Positions 25,475 to 33,454 of a DNA stretch of 64,000 nt are shown here, piece by piece. Source of the stretch: Dehalobacter sp. 12DCB1 (GTDB lineage Bacteria > Bacillota > Desulfitobacteriia > Desulfitobacteriales > Syntrophobotulaceae); NCBI RefSeq assembly GCF_004343605.1, contig NZ_POSF01000014.1:124001-188000 (forward strand), written 5' to 3'. Under the pieces are notes generated by a model. It was not told the origin of the DNA, did not search any database, and saw only the letters and a program-made list of their open reading frames with translations. Position numbers and translations under genes: made by a program. Position 1 is the first letter of the stretch. Every line of letters starts with the position of its first letter.

Positions 25475-26416
25475 TTAGCTGCGTTTCAGGTTGATCAGTT
25501 CTTCAAGCAGGGTGTCAGAAACCGTAATAACTCTAGAGTTAGCCTGGAATCCGCGCTGGGTTACGATCATATCCGTAAACTCCTGGGAAAGGTCAACGTT
25601 GGACATTTCAAGGTATGATGTCATGATATCGCCCTTGTCGCCACTGCCCGCGACCCCGAATTCAGCGTCACCTGAGTTGTTGCTTTGTGTATAGAAGTTG
25701 TTCCCCTCATAATTCAGTCCGCCTTCATTGTTGAATGTAGCAAGGGCCAGCTTAAACATTTCACGGCTAACAGAATTGCCCGTTGCATCCGTGAAAACCC
25801 CGGTAACGACACCTTTGGAATCAATCCCATAGCTTTCCAGCGTATAGTCAGTACCACCGATCTGGTACGTCTCTCCCTGCTGGATAATGATATCGGACAA
25901 CGTGGTCATATCATAATCAGTTGTCGAAGGAAAATGATCATTCGTATTATCAGCTAATGCATAATCTCCATTCAGATACCCTTGGACTTTTGCTCCTGTG
26001 TTCGTATCGACCAGCATACCGTTTTCATCAAGATCAAAATTGCCGGTTCGGGTAAAATAGGTGTTTGGCCCAATCTCAACAACAAACATTCCTTCTCCCT
26101 GGATCATCATATCTGTCGGTTTACCGGTATAGGAAGAGCTTCCCTGCGTCATAATCTTATCGACGGATCCAAGCACGCTGCCGAGACCGATTGTAATGCC
26201 ATTGGTTCCCCCTATCGTTGCTGTTGAAGGATTGCCCGCAGTAACTAGGCTTGGAGCCGAAGCTCCCTGGGAAGCCTGCCCGAGCATCGTTGCGAAACTG
26301 GCTCTTTCTCTTTTATATCCGCTCGTGTTTACATTGGCAATATTGTTACCAATCACGTCCATAGCGGTCTGGTGATTTCTTAAACCTGTAATTGCAGAAT
26401 ATAGTGAACGCATCAT
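25475..26416 (-). CDS. flgE: Flagellar hook protein FlgE
   Basis: The hook subunit, exported through the flagellar type III system. It starts MMRSLYSAITGLRNHQ with GGAGGAAACG upstream; a longer frame of 18 extra residues has no ribosome site. GNNIANVNTSGYKRERASF is the FlgE N-terminal signature, MIQGEGMFVVE the central block, and MIVTQRGFQANSRVI the C-terminal helix. At 313 residues it is short for a hook protein, so the surface domain is reduced. It follows flgD, its hook cap, as usual. Confidence 0.92.
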   Translation of the reverse strand: MMRSLYSAITGLRNHQTAMDVIGNNIANVNTSGYKRERASFATMLGQASQGASAPSLVTAGNPSTATIGGTNGITIGLGSVLGSVDKIMTQGSSSYTGKPTDMMIQGEGMFVVEIGPNTYFTRTGNFDLDENGMLVDTNTGAKVQGYLNGDYALADNTNDHFPSTTDYDMTTLSDIIIQQGETYQIGGTDYTLESYGIDSKGVVTGVFTDATGNSVSREMFKLALATFNNEGGLNYEGNNFYTQSNNSGDAEFGVAGSGDKGDIMTSYLEMSNVDLSQEFTDMIVTQRGFQANSRVITVSDTLLEELINLKRS

Positions 26417-26487
26417 AAGGCGTTTCCTCCATTTTAATATTTTTTTGCAAATTTGTTCTAACACAGACACATTTTTTAGCCATTTGC

Positions 26488-26955
26488 TTATGGTGTAGCT
26501 GCAGCAGACCCTTTAATCTCACTAATATCTTCCAGAGATAACTCAGTTTCCCCGACCACCAGAGCCAGCGAACCGTCTGCCCATTTCACCGAAGTGACGG
26601 TACCGCTCTGCGATGCCCCATCACTATCGGCCCAAGTGACTTCTTTGCCGATCATAGCCGCTCCCTGCGTCAGCAGGGACTGGCTATTCAACGTAACCAT
26701 GCTTTCTTTCAGCTCATCCATCGCCGTTGCCATGTTTGAGAGCTGTTCAAGAGAACTGAATTGGGCAAGCTGAGCAACAAACTGGCTATTATCCATCGGA
26801 GACATTGGATCCTGGTTTTGCAGCTGAGCAACCAAAAGCTGAAGAAAGGCCTGCTTATCTAAAGACGTACTGTCGGTACTGTTGGTGCCGGTGCTTGTGC
26901 CTTTAGTCGCGGCTGTATCCGAAGTTGTACCGGTTACATTATAAACGCTTGTCAT
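26488..26955 (-). CDS. flgD: Flagellar hook capping protein FlgD
   Basis: FlgD is the transient cap under which hook subunits polymerise. The 155 residues show the conserved N-terminal block DKQAFLQLLVAQLQNQDPMS with DNSQFVAQLAQFSSLEQL. The C-terminal half is short (AAMIGKEVTWADSDG onward) and lacks the full Ig-like and Tudor-like domains of enterobacterial FlgD, as is common in Firmicutes. It lies 15 nt after the fliK stop, and flgE follows. Confidence 0.94.
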   Translation of the reverse strand: MTSVYNVTGTTSDTAATKGTSTGTNSTDSTSLDKQAFLQLLVAQLQNQDPMSPMDNSQFVAQLAQFSSLEQLSNMATAMDELKESMVTLNSQSLLTQGAAMIGKEVTWADSDGASQSGTVTSVKWADGSLALVVGETELSLEDISEIKGSAAATP

Positions 26956-26970
26956 GGTTTCCTCCTCGTT

Positions 26971-28326
26971 TCAGACACTGACATTAATTCGATTACCCTG
27001 GTTATTTGTCGTCAGGTAAGACGTAAATACCGGTAAAATACTGCTTGCTTCTTCTTGAAGGGTTAAGGCTGTTTCCTGCTGACTGCGGTAGTCATTCCTG
27101 TCCTGCGAAGACTGCTGGTCATTCTGGCGGTAACCCATTTCAAGAGTTCCGCACGAAACACCGATCTGCGCCAGGCCGTTCCGTAAATCCTGCAGGTTGT
27201 TCTGAAGCAACGATCCCGTAGCCTGTTCAGAAGCATTGATGATTAGATGCAACTGCCCATTTTCCAGCTTCATGGATACATTCAGCTTTCCAAGGTCCTG
27301 CGGCTGCAACTGAATAGAGATCTCCTTAATCTCCTGAGAATTCAGATCCTGTTTATTCAGGATGCCCAAAACCTGGTCCCAAACCGCACCTGGATTGACC
27401 AATCCTGCTTTGACACTGCTTACGCCAGTTGCTGAGCTGGTAAGCACAACATCAGTCTTGTCTCCTGAAACCAGTATCTGGTTCGGATCTATTGAGCTGT
27501 CCATTGAATCGTTTTGAGAGTTGTTTCCCGAAGAAGATAAATTCTGCTTGTTTTTTGCAGAATCTTCCGCCGCTGCAACACCGCTCAAGGTGTTCTGAGT
27601 GGTTGTATTCTGAGTGGTTATATTCTGAGCTGTTGCGGTAGAATTGTCCGCTCTGTTCTTATCTTGAATCAGAGATAATTTGTCGGACAGCCAGTTGAGC
27701 AGCTTCGCATTCGTATCCGAAGGTTCTGTTGCTTGATAATTTTTGTCTTTTTGTGAAACAATTTTCCCAGAGAGTTCTTTTAAATATCCTAATATATCAT
27801 CCAACTCCGCTGGATCGAGAGAATCGGCCGTCGAACCAGAAATCCCTTTAAGTCCGAAAGCCTGCAGGTAGTTCCCGAGGTGTAACCCTTCGCCATTGGT
27901 CATAGTCTTATCGGCTTGCCCTGCGCCTGAGGAAAGAACTTCTTGCAAGGCTTGTCCGAGCATCATCCAGGCAGCATCGTTTCCTTTCAGTGCTAAACCT
28001 GATACCAGGGAACTATTTTGATCTCCATTTGATCCGGAAGTGGCCTCCATGCCAGCCGGAAATAGGTTTTGAAGAATTTGCAAATAAGTGCTCAGTTCCG
28101 AAACAGTCCCGTCGGAAATGGTGACTTCTCCTGAATCGGAATCCGGACCAGCTTCCGCCAATTCTCCAAGAATTTGTTTATCAGCCTTATTGGAAGGATT
28201 CAATTTCTGCATAAAAAGCGCAAACAGAAGGTTGTTCTGGTCAATGCCCTTACCTTCTTTTCCTGCTGCAGAATCAGTTTTTGTTCCTTCAACATTAACA
28301 GGCGTCAAAACATTCGCTACATTCAT
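26971..28326 (-). CDS. fliK: Flagellar hook-length control protein FliK
   Basis: FliK measures hook length and triggers the export switch in FlhB. The 451 residues have a low-complexity N-terminal two-thirds rich in Ser, Asn, Gln and Asp. The compact Flg_hook C-terminal domain includes ISIQLQPQDLGKLNVSMKLE and LRNGLAQIGV. A threefold 15-bp tandem repeat lies in the linker. It is the first gene after a perfect sigma-28 promoter and has AGGAGG upstream of its ATG. Confidence 0.92.
   Translation of the reverse strand: MNVANVLTPVNVEGTKTDSAAGKEGKGIDQNNLLFALFMQKLNPSNKADKQILGELAEAGPDSDSGEVTISDGTVSELSTYLQILQNLFPAGMEATSGSNGDQNSSLVSGLALKGNDAAWMMLGQALQEVLSSGAGQADKTMTNGEGLHLGNYLQAFGLKGISGSTADSLDPAELDDILGYLKELSGKIVSQKDKNYQATEPSDTNAKLLNWLSDKLSLIQDKNRADNSTATAQNITTQNTTTQNTLSGVAAAEDSAKNKQNLSSSGNNSQNDSMDSSIDPNQILVSGDKTDVVLTSSATGVSSVKAGLVNPGAVWDQVLGILNKQDLNSQEIKEISIQLQPQDLGKLNVSMKLENGQLHLIINASEQATGSLLQNNLQDLRNGLAQIGVSCGTLEMGYRQNDQQSSQDRNDYRSQQETALTLQEEASSILPVFTSYLTTNNQGNRINVSV
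27593..27637. repeat. Three-unit 15-bp tandem repeat inside fliK
   Basis: TTCTGAGTGGTTGTA is followed by a one-base variant and a more diverged third unit. On the coding strand it encodes Thr/Gln/Asn-rich linker (TTQNT-like units). Gain or loss of units would keep the reading frame and change ruler length by five residues each. Confidence 0.75.
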
Positions 28327-28356
28327 CCTTTCACCTCCTGTGTACTGTTATTCAGT

Positions 28357-28384
28357 ATATCGGCACATTTTGGCCTAAACTTTA
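28357..28384 (-). promoter_or_regulatory. Sigma-28 (SigD/FliA) promoter of the fliK operon
   Basis: On the minus strand TAAA (28381-28384) is followed by 16 nt and then GCCGATAT (28357-28364). This matches the Bacillus SigD consensus TAAA-N(14-16)-GCCGATAT exactly. It lies about 30 bp before the fliK ATG and directly after the terminator of fliA, the gene that encodes this sigma factor. Confidence 0.9.
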
Positions 28385-28396
28385 GTCTCTGCCAAA

Positions 28397-28428
28397 TAAA
28401 AAAACCATTTTGTCCTCCAAAATGGTTT
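28397..28428 (-). terminator. Terminator at the end of fliA
   Basis: AAACCATTTTG and CAAAATGGTTT form an 11-bp perfect stem with a 5-nt loop, followed on the minus strand by TTTTATTT. The stem overlaps the fliA stop codon. It separates the main flagellar operon from the fliK operon. Confidence 0.88.
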
Positions 28429-29179
28429 AGAAAATATTCTTTTTCTGTCTTCCCAGATAGCCTCGTAATCGTAAGATGGCCTGAGAATGAATTTGTGAGA
28501 TCCGGGATTCCGATAAATTCATCACCGCCGATATCTCTTTTAAAGTCAGTTCTTCCCGATAATATAAAGCGACCACCAGCTTCTCTTTCTCCGATAATTT
28601 CTCAATGGCTTCTGTCAAAATCTGTTTCTGTTCCTCTTTTTCGATCTGGCCAAACGAATCCTGCGAGCTCGGGTCAATAATCAGATCAAGAGGTGAACTG
28701 ATGATATCCTCGTTATCGTTGGAATTGACATCTTCAAGCGACACGAGTGTCATATACTGTGCCTGCAGCAGGGTCGCATTCAATTCCTCAACGGAAATAT
28801 CGAGGTGCCGGGCTGCTTCTTCCAGGGTTGGGCTGCGCCCGAGCTGGTTCTCCAGCCAGGCATAACCCTGCGCAACCTGCTTGACCTTCTGGCGCGCTGA
28901 ATGCGGAACCCAATCCATCGTTCTTAATCCATCAATAATCGAACCCCTGATTCGTAACGTTGCATACGTTTCAAATTTTACGCCGCGAGAAGGATCAAAT
29001 TTTTGAAGCGCATCCAGTAAGCCAAATACGCCGTACCCAAATAAATCCTCCTGATCAATATGCTCTGGCAGAGACATGGCTAGCCGGCCTGCAATCCTTT
29101 TCACGAGCGGCAAGAATTTTTCTAAATGCTCTTCTGTCCATACAGCTTGTTTGGGTGTATCATATTGTCCTTTATACAT
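28427..29179 (-). CDS. fliA: RNA polymerase sigma factor FliA/SigD (sigma-28)
   Basis: This factor directs late flagellar transcription. The 250-residue protein has region 2 (HIDQEDLFGYGVFGLLDALQ and FETYATLRIRGSIIDGLR), region 3 (LGRSPTLEEAARHLDIS) and region 4 with a helix-turn-helix (YREELTLKEISAVMNLSES then RISQIHSQAILRLR). It is the last gene of the long operon, as in Bacillus. FlgM, its usual inhibitor, is not in this window. A strong terminator overlaps its stop, and the next operon starts with its own target promoter. Confidence 0.95.
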   Translation of the reverse strand: MYKGQYDTPKQAVWTEEHLEKFLPLVKRIAGRLAMSLPEHIDQEDLFGYGVFGLLDALQKFDPSRGVKFETYATLRIRGSIIDGLRTMDWVPHSARQKVKQVAQGYAWLENQLGRSPTLEEAARHLDISVEELNATLLQAQYMTLVSLEDVNSNDNEDIISSPLDLIIDPSSQDSFGQIEKEEQKQILTEAIEKLSEKEKLVVALYYREELTLKEISAVMNLSESRISQIHSQAILRLRGYLGRQKKNIF

Positions 29180-29194
29180 GCAGCATACACCTCC

Positions 29195-29611
29195 TTACTG
29201 ATCATCACCCCAGCCCATTTTTCTGACAATCTCCGCTCTGGCTGCGGCATCCGGTAAATGATCCATGATCTGGTTGTTGATTTGGCCCGGAACCCGTTTT
29301 TTTAGTGACAGAAGGCTCTCTGCAGGCTGCCCCGTCTTATTCGGGGCATTTTCGTCCTGACTTTCCATATCCCCAAGGAAGATATCAATTTTGGAAGGTG
29401 GTCTTTCTTCTTTGACCGGAGGAGAGACCTTGTTCCATAACAGAATAAGCCCTTTGCCCAAGAGATAAATAAACAAAAAGGCCAGCGCGGTTCGTAGTAT
29501 GATAGCAGGATAACGATAACCGTTGAATATGGAGAATACCAGAACGATTCCGGCACTGATAACCGACAGTCTAAATGCGTTTTTTTCTAGTTTTCTTTCT
29601 GGCTCTGCCAT
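29195..29611 (-). CDS. Hypothetical membrane protein between cheD and fliA
   Basis: The 138-residue protein has a charged N-terminus and two hydrophobic segments (about residues 13-27 and 34-56). A hydrophilic C-terminal half follows, with a Lys/Pro-rich linker and the ending AAARAEIVRKMGWGDDQ. Its place between cheD and sigD is where swrB lies in Bacillus, but I see no convincing SwrB similarity. The start ATG overlaps the cheD stop, so it belongs to the operon. Confidence 0.75.
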   Translation of the reverse strand: MAEPERKLEKNAFRLSVISAGIVLVFSIFNGYRYPAIILRTALAFLFIYLLGKGLILLWNKVSPPVKEERPPSKIDIFLGDMESQDENAPNKTGQPAESLLSLKKRVPGQINNQIMDHLPDAAARAEIVRKMGWGDDQ

Positions 29612-30093
29612 TAGATCACCTTTTCCCCATGGTTAATGGTCCTCACATGCAAATCGCCGGATTGAATGTCAAAAGTGATCGTTCGCCCGAAATTGCCGCC
29701 GACATCATGGACGAGCAGCGGAATCCCGGCCTTTTTTAATTCCTGTTCCACTGACTGGGCGTTGCGCTCTCCAATTTTCAAGAGTGGTGCCTTATTTCCA
29801 AACGAAAACATCTGAGCCCCACCGGCCATTTTAGCTTTGAGTCTCGATTTCATAACCCCAAGCTTAAACATTTCCTCGAGCATCATGGCCAGGCATGTAT
29901 CGGCATACTTCATCGGATTGCCCTGAAGGCTCTCCAAAGAGTTAGGAAGCATGATATGGGCCATTCCCCCAATCTGGGATAACGAATCATAAACACATAT
30001 CCCGATACACGAACCGAGGCCTGCCGTCATCAGCTTGTCAGGCGCCTTTTCCACTTTGTAATCAGCCATTCCTACAATGATCGTCTTGCTCAT
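29611..30093 (-). CDS. cheD: Chemoreceptor glutamine deamidase CheD
   Basis: CheD deamidates receptor glutamines and, bound to CheC, adjusts adaptation. The 160-residue sequence includes the catalytic Cys region LMTAGLGSCIGICVYD, the His in GGMAHIMLPNS and the later LKAKMAGGAQMF. GLGSCIG with Cys and MAHIMLP with His are the hallmarks of the deamidase. It overlaps the cheC stop by 4 nt, so CheC and CheD are made together. Confidence 0.95.
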   Translation of the reverse strand: MSKTIIVGMADYKVEKAPDKLMTAGLGSCIGICVYDSLSQIGGMAHIMLPNSLESLQGNPMKYADTCLAMMLEEMFKLGVMKSRLKAKMAGGAQMFSFGNKAPLLKIGERNAQSVEQELKKAGIPLLVHDVGGNFGRTITFDIQSGDLHVRTINHGEKVI

Positions 30094-30692
30094 ATACCAA
30101 ATACTCCCAACAATTTGTCAAGAGAACCTTTACTAGGAATAAAGAAAAATTTCCCTTCCACTTCTTTAACCCCGGATAATTTCGTATCAATGATCAAAAC
30201 ATCGTCATCAACCATTCCTTCTTCCAGCAGGACGCTGTCAATAATCGCGCCGACCATGTCAATAGCTATAGCCGGAATTGACGGATGTAGCAGGACTCCG
30301 GAAAACTTGGACAATGCGATGATGAAGGAACTCACCAGAATATTTCCGACTTCCTGCAACGCCGACTGCGCCATTTCGTCACTGAAAATATCCGGACGTT
30401 CTGAAAGCGAAAGCAGTTTTTGGGCTATGACCCTGGCGCTTTCAATCGGGAGGACAAAAATAGCCTTTCCGGGTGCGTCCCCCTCGACTTTCAGATAAAG
30501 CGCCACCTGAACGGTATCGTATTCACCTAGCGCCTCGCTGAGTTTTTCGAGCGGGACAAGCCATACTTTCGGCACGGACATGTCTATTCTTGCCTGCAGC
30601 AGTTTAGAAAGCGATGTCGCCGCATGCCCGGAACCTATATTTCCAATTTCCTTTAAAGCTTCCAGCCTAATTGCAGATATCTCCATGTTCAA
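30090..30692 (-). CDS. cheC: CheY-P phosphatase CheC
   Basis: CheC removes phosphate from CheY-P and binds CheD. The 200-residue protein has two phosphatase motifs of the D/S-x3-E-x2-N type: LKEIGNIGSGHAATSL near the N-terminus and ALQEVGNILVSSFI in the middle. This gives the symmetric two-site form. The gene overlaps cheD by 4 nt and the PilZ gene by 4 nt. FliY in the same operon carries a second phosphatase domain, but it is disrupted, so CheC may be the main intact CheY-P phosphatase encoded here. Confidence 0.95.
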   Translation of the reverse strand: MNMEISAIRLEALKEIGNIGSGHAATSLSKLLQARIDMSVPKVWLVPLEKLSEALGEYDTVQVALYLKVEGDAPGKAIFVLPIESARVIAQKLLSLSERPDIFSDEMAQSALQEVGNILVSSFIIALSKFSGVLLHPSIPAIAIDMVGAIIDSVLLEEGMVDDDVLIIDTKLSGVKEVEGKFFFIPSKGSLDKLLGVFGI

Positions 30693-31333
30693 ACCAGTCC
30701 TTTCTTACGCATCTCTCGTTGAAGCTCAAATACATAGGTAATGATTTTATCACGCGTTCTTTCAGAAATCTCATAAAATTCGACGGAAACAAGATACGTT
30801 TCTTTTTCATCTTCTTTGATGCAGCGTACCACTACTGCCGGAATCTGCATCGGACTATCCATAATCATGGGCTCAACAACGACAGGTGTCTTTTCAGGTA
30901 TACATTCTCTAGCGTGGAAAAGCAAACCACCACCACTCAAATCATGCATAAATCCTTTCTGCTCTATCCCTAAACCGTTTTTCTCCACTATCCTGTATTG
31001 GAGAGGACTAACCACCTGGACCCTAACATATTTTCTTCTTTGAACTTTAGATATTTTCTCGGGAAATTCTATAATAAACGTTGGAATAGGAACAGAAAAC
31101 CTTTTGATCAAGACAGTCGAGAAGGAATACGCCGACAGGTCGTCGACAAATACCACTTCCAGCCGCGTTCCTTCTCGGAGCGGAATAAACTGGCCGTCAG
31201 CGACCGGTACCCCGATGGTTATGATTTTCTGCCCAACCTCTTCTACCCTGGTCTTATATCTGCCCTGATATTCTCCTTCAGGGACAACAATTTGGACACT
31301 TAAGCCTTCATATACTTTGTCTTTATAAAGCAT
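30689..31333 (-). CDS. PilZ-domain flagellar brake protein (YcgR/YpfA-like)
   Basis: This is a c-di-GMP receptor likely to modulate flagellar rotation. An N-terminal YcgR-type beta domain is followed by a PilZ domain with the c-di-GMP motif RRKYVRVQ (about residues 95-102) and DLSGGGLLF further on. The ATG at 31333 has GGGGAG 8 nt upstream; two upstream starts are poorer. It overlaps cheC and is near flhF/flhG, as in many Firmicutes. It is 214 residues. Confidence 0.88.
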   Translation of the reverse strand: MLYKDKVYEGLSVQIVVPEGEYQGRYKTRVEEVGQKIITIGVPVADGQFIPLREGTRLEVVFVDDLSAYSFSTVLIKRFSVPIPTFIIEFPEKISKVQRRKYVRVQVVSPLQYRIVEKNGLGIEQKGFMHDLSGGGLLFHARECIPEKTPVVVEPMIMDSPMQIPAVVVRCIKEDEKETYLVSVEFYEISERTRDKIITYVFELQREMRKKGLV

Positions 31334-31404
31334 CTTCATCACTCCCCAAATAGCTCTGACCAGGCTAGTCACATCGTTTGATGTCTGACGCTATCTTCAT
31401 CTCG

Positions 31405-32271
31405 TTATTTCAATTTCAGTAGAGAAGAAATAAATCCTCTGATTCCGCTGCTTTGAGTCGGAGGCTGCATATATACGCCTGCAACATTTCCGGCGATCCA
31501 TTGTACGCAGCGATAGGCATAACTTTCAGGATTCGATAACCCGACCGGTTTCTGTTCCATCACGGAACGTCCGACTGATGGGTCGTCGTAAATCCATCCC
31601 AATAAACTGATGGGCATCCCCAGAAACTTCGTAACTGCATGCTCCAGTCTTTCATAGGCCTGCTTCGCTTCGGTCTCACTTTTGACCCGGTTCACAACAA
31701 TGTTAAGATTCACTCTTCCGGTTGGACCTTTGATTGATTTAATCAGTCCATAAGCATCGGTCATGGAAGGCGGTTCCGGCGTCAAAACGAGAATGACATC
31801 GTCCGCAGCGCTGATAAAGTTCAGTACAGTATGTCCTAAGCCAGCTCCTGTATCAATCAGTAGGATATCTGCCATTTTTTCGAGGCGGCCAAGATTAACA
31901 AGAACATTTTTCAGCTGTCCCCTGTCCAAATTCGCGAGCTCTACCATTCCAGATGCTCCAGGCAATACTTTGATTCCTTTACCAATCGGGTAAAGAATAT
32001 CTTCAATTCTTTTTTCACCAGTCAGCAGGTGTTTAATATTGTATTTCGGCGTGATCCCAAAAGCAACATCGACATTGGCCAGTCCCAGATCTCCGTCAAG
32101 AATAATCACCCTGTAATTGTATTCGGTCAGAGCAAGCGCCAGGTTCACCACAAAACTAGTCTTGCCCACACCACCTTTGCCACTGCTGACTGCAATGACC
32201 CGCATATTTCTTGGCATTGCAACTTCTCTTTCACTCGCCATCTGCCTGAGTATACTTGCTTGGTCATGCAT
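31405..32271 (-). CDS. flhG: Flagellum site-determining MinD/ParA-type ATPase FlhG (YlxH)
   Basis: FlhG controls flagellar number and stimulates the FlhF GTPase. The deviant Walker A SSGKGGVGKTSFVVNLA, the switch II DTGAGLGHTVLNF and the ILDGDLGLANVD block are visible. A DQxxxLRxM motif (DQASILRQM) at the N-terminus is the FlhF-stimulating element. The ATG at 32271 gives a product of 288 residues with GGAGG upstream. It overlaps the flhF stop by 8 nt. Confidence 0.94.
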   Translation of the reverse strand: MHDQASILRQMASEREVAMPRNMRVIAVSSGKGGVGKTSFVVNLALALTEYNYRVIILDGDLGLANVDVAFGITPKYNIKHLLTGEKRIEDILYPIGKGIKVLPGASGMVELANLDRGQLKNVLVNLGRLEKMADILLIDTGAGLGHTVLNFISAADDVILVLTPEPPSMTDAYGLIKSIKGPTGRVNLNIVVNRVKSETEAKQAYERLEHAVTKFLGMPISLLGWIYDDPSVGRSVMEQKPVGLSNPESYAYRCVQWIAGNVAGVYMQPPTQSSGIRGFISSLLKLK

Positions 32272-33454
32272 ATGGATTATCCTCCCCAAGAACGTACCGG
32301 GTTAGTTTCTCGGAAGTGGCTGCGTCAATATCATCCGGGACATTCTGTCCGTTTGTTAAATATGCAACAGGCAAATCGGTCTTTGCCAGAAGGTCAAGTA
32401 TGGAACCGAGCGAAAAACTCTCATCCAGCTTTGTTAAGATCAGATGCGTGGATAACTTATTGAACCTTTGGTAAACTTTCATCTGGTCTGTCATGTTGGT
32501 TGTGACACTCATGACAAGCATTGTCAGGTCAGGTTTGGCCTTGTCCAGAAAAGCTTCCAGTTCGTCCATATGAAGGTCGTGCTGTGGACTGCGTCCGGCT
32601 GTGTCAATAAAAATAAGCTCTTTGTCGGCATGGATGTTAATCGCTTCTCTTAACCCTTCCGGCGTCATAACAACTTCAACTGGAACACCGATAATTTCTC
32701 CGAAAGTTCTGAGCTGTTCGACTGCTGCTACTCTGAATGTGTCGGCTGTTACCAGCGCCACCTTTCTTCTTTCAATGATGCTGAAACCTGCTGCAAGTTT
32801 CCCGATGGTTGTTGTTTTCCCGACTCCGGTTGGCCCTACCATTGCGACCACCAGTGTCCTGGATTTGCTTGGCCTAATAACCTCGGTATTTGAACATAAT
32901 CTCTCGACTTGATTTTTCAACAGCTCAAATACTTTTGTATTGTTTTCCCACTGGTCTTCGGCAAGATCGTTTCTGATAGGTTCAAGCAGCTCAGCGGCAG
33001 TCTCTCTGCTGGCTCCTCTAACCGTCAGAAAATTGATCCAGTCGGAGTAGCGTTTGGATTCGGCACTGCTGCTTAAGTCCCCTTTGGTGATATGCCCCTT
33101 AATTTCTTTTAAAATATTGTGCATCTGTTTAATTTCGGACTGGGCATCATCGGGAATACTTTGTTCTCTCGTATTTTCATTCTCTTTTTCTCTGTAAGCT
33201 TCATAGGCCTTTTTTATCACATCCGTATTAACGACTTTGACAGGTTCATCCTCCGCTGACTTCATCAAGGTATGATTTTGCTGTCTTTCTTCAATCGCTG
33301 CGGTAATTTCCACTTTTGTACGCGCAAAAAAGCCTAAGAATCCACCTTCTTTAATCTGGCGGGTTTGCAGAATCACTGCCTCGGATCCAAGCTCCCGTTT
33401 GATCTTCCCCATTGTATCTGCCACATTGTCACCGACAAACCGTTTCACCCTCAT
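32264..33454 (-). CDS. flhF: Flagellar biosynthesis GTPase FlhF
   Basis: FlhF is an SRP-type GTPase that places the flagellum. The 396-residue protein has the N-terminal B domain (MRVKRFVGDNVADTMGKIKR), a variable linker, and an NG domain. This has AMVGPTGVGKTTTIGKLAA (P-loop, about residues 205-223), DTAGRSPQHD (G3) and LTKLDESFSLG (G4-like). The start ATG overlaps the flhA stop (TAATG). flhG follows with overlap. Confidence 0.95.
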   Translation of the reverse strand: MRVKRFVGDNVADTMGKIKRELGSEAVILQTRQIKEGGFLGFFARTKVEITAAIEERQQNHTLMKSAEDEPVKVVNTDVIKKAYEAYREKENENTREQSIPDDAQSEIKQMHNILKEIKGHITKGDLSSSAESKRYSDWINFLTVRGASRETAAELLEPIRNDLAEDQWENNTKVFELLKNQVERLCSNTEVIRPSKSRTLVVAMVGPTGVGKTTTIGKLAAGFSIIERRKVALVTADTFRVAAVEQLRTFGEIIGVPVEVVMTPEGLREAINIHADKELIFIDTAGRSPQHDLHMDELEAFLDKAKPDLTMLVMSVTTNMTDQMKVYQRFNKLSTHLILTKLDESFSLGSILDLLAKTDLPVAYLTNGQNVPDDIDAATSEKLTRYVLGEDNPYA

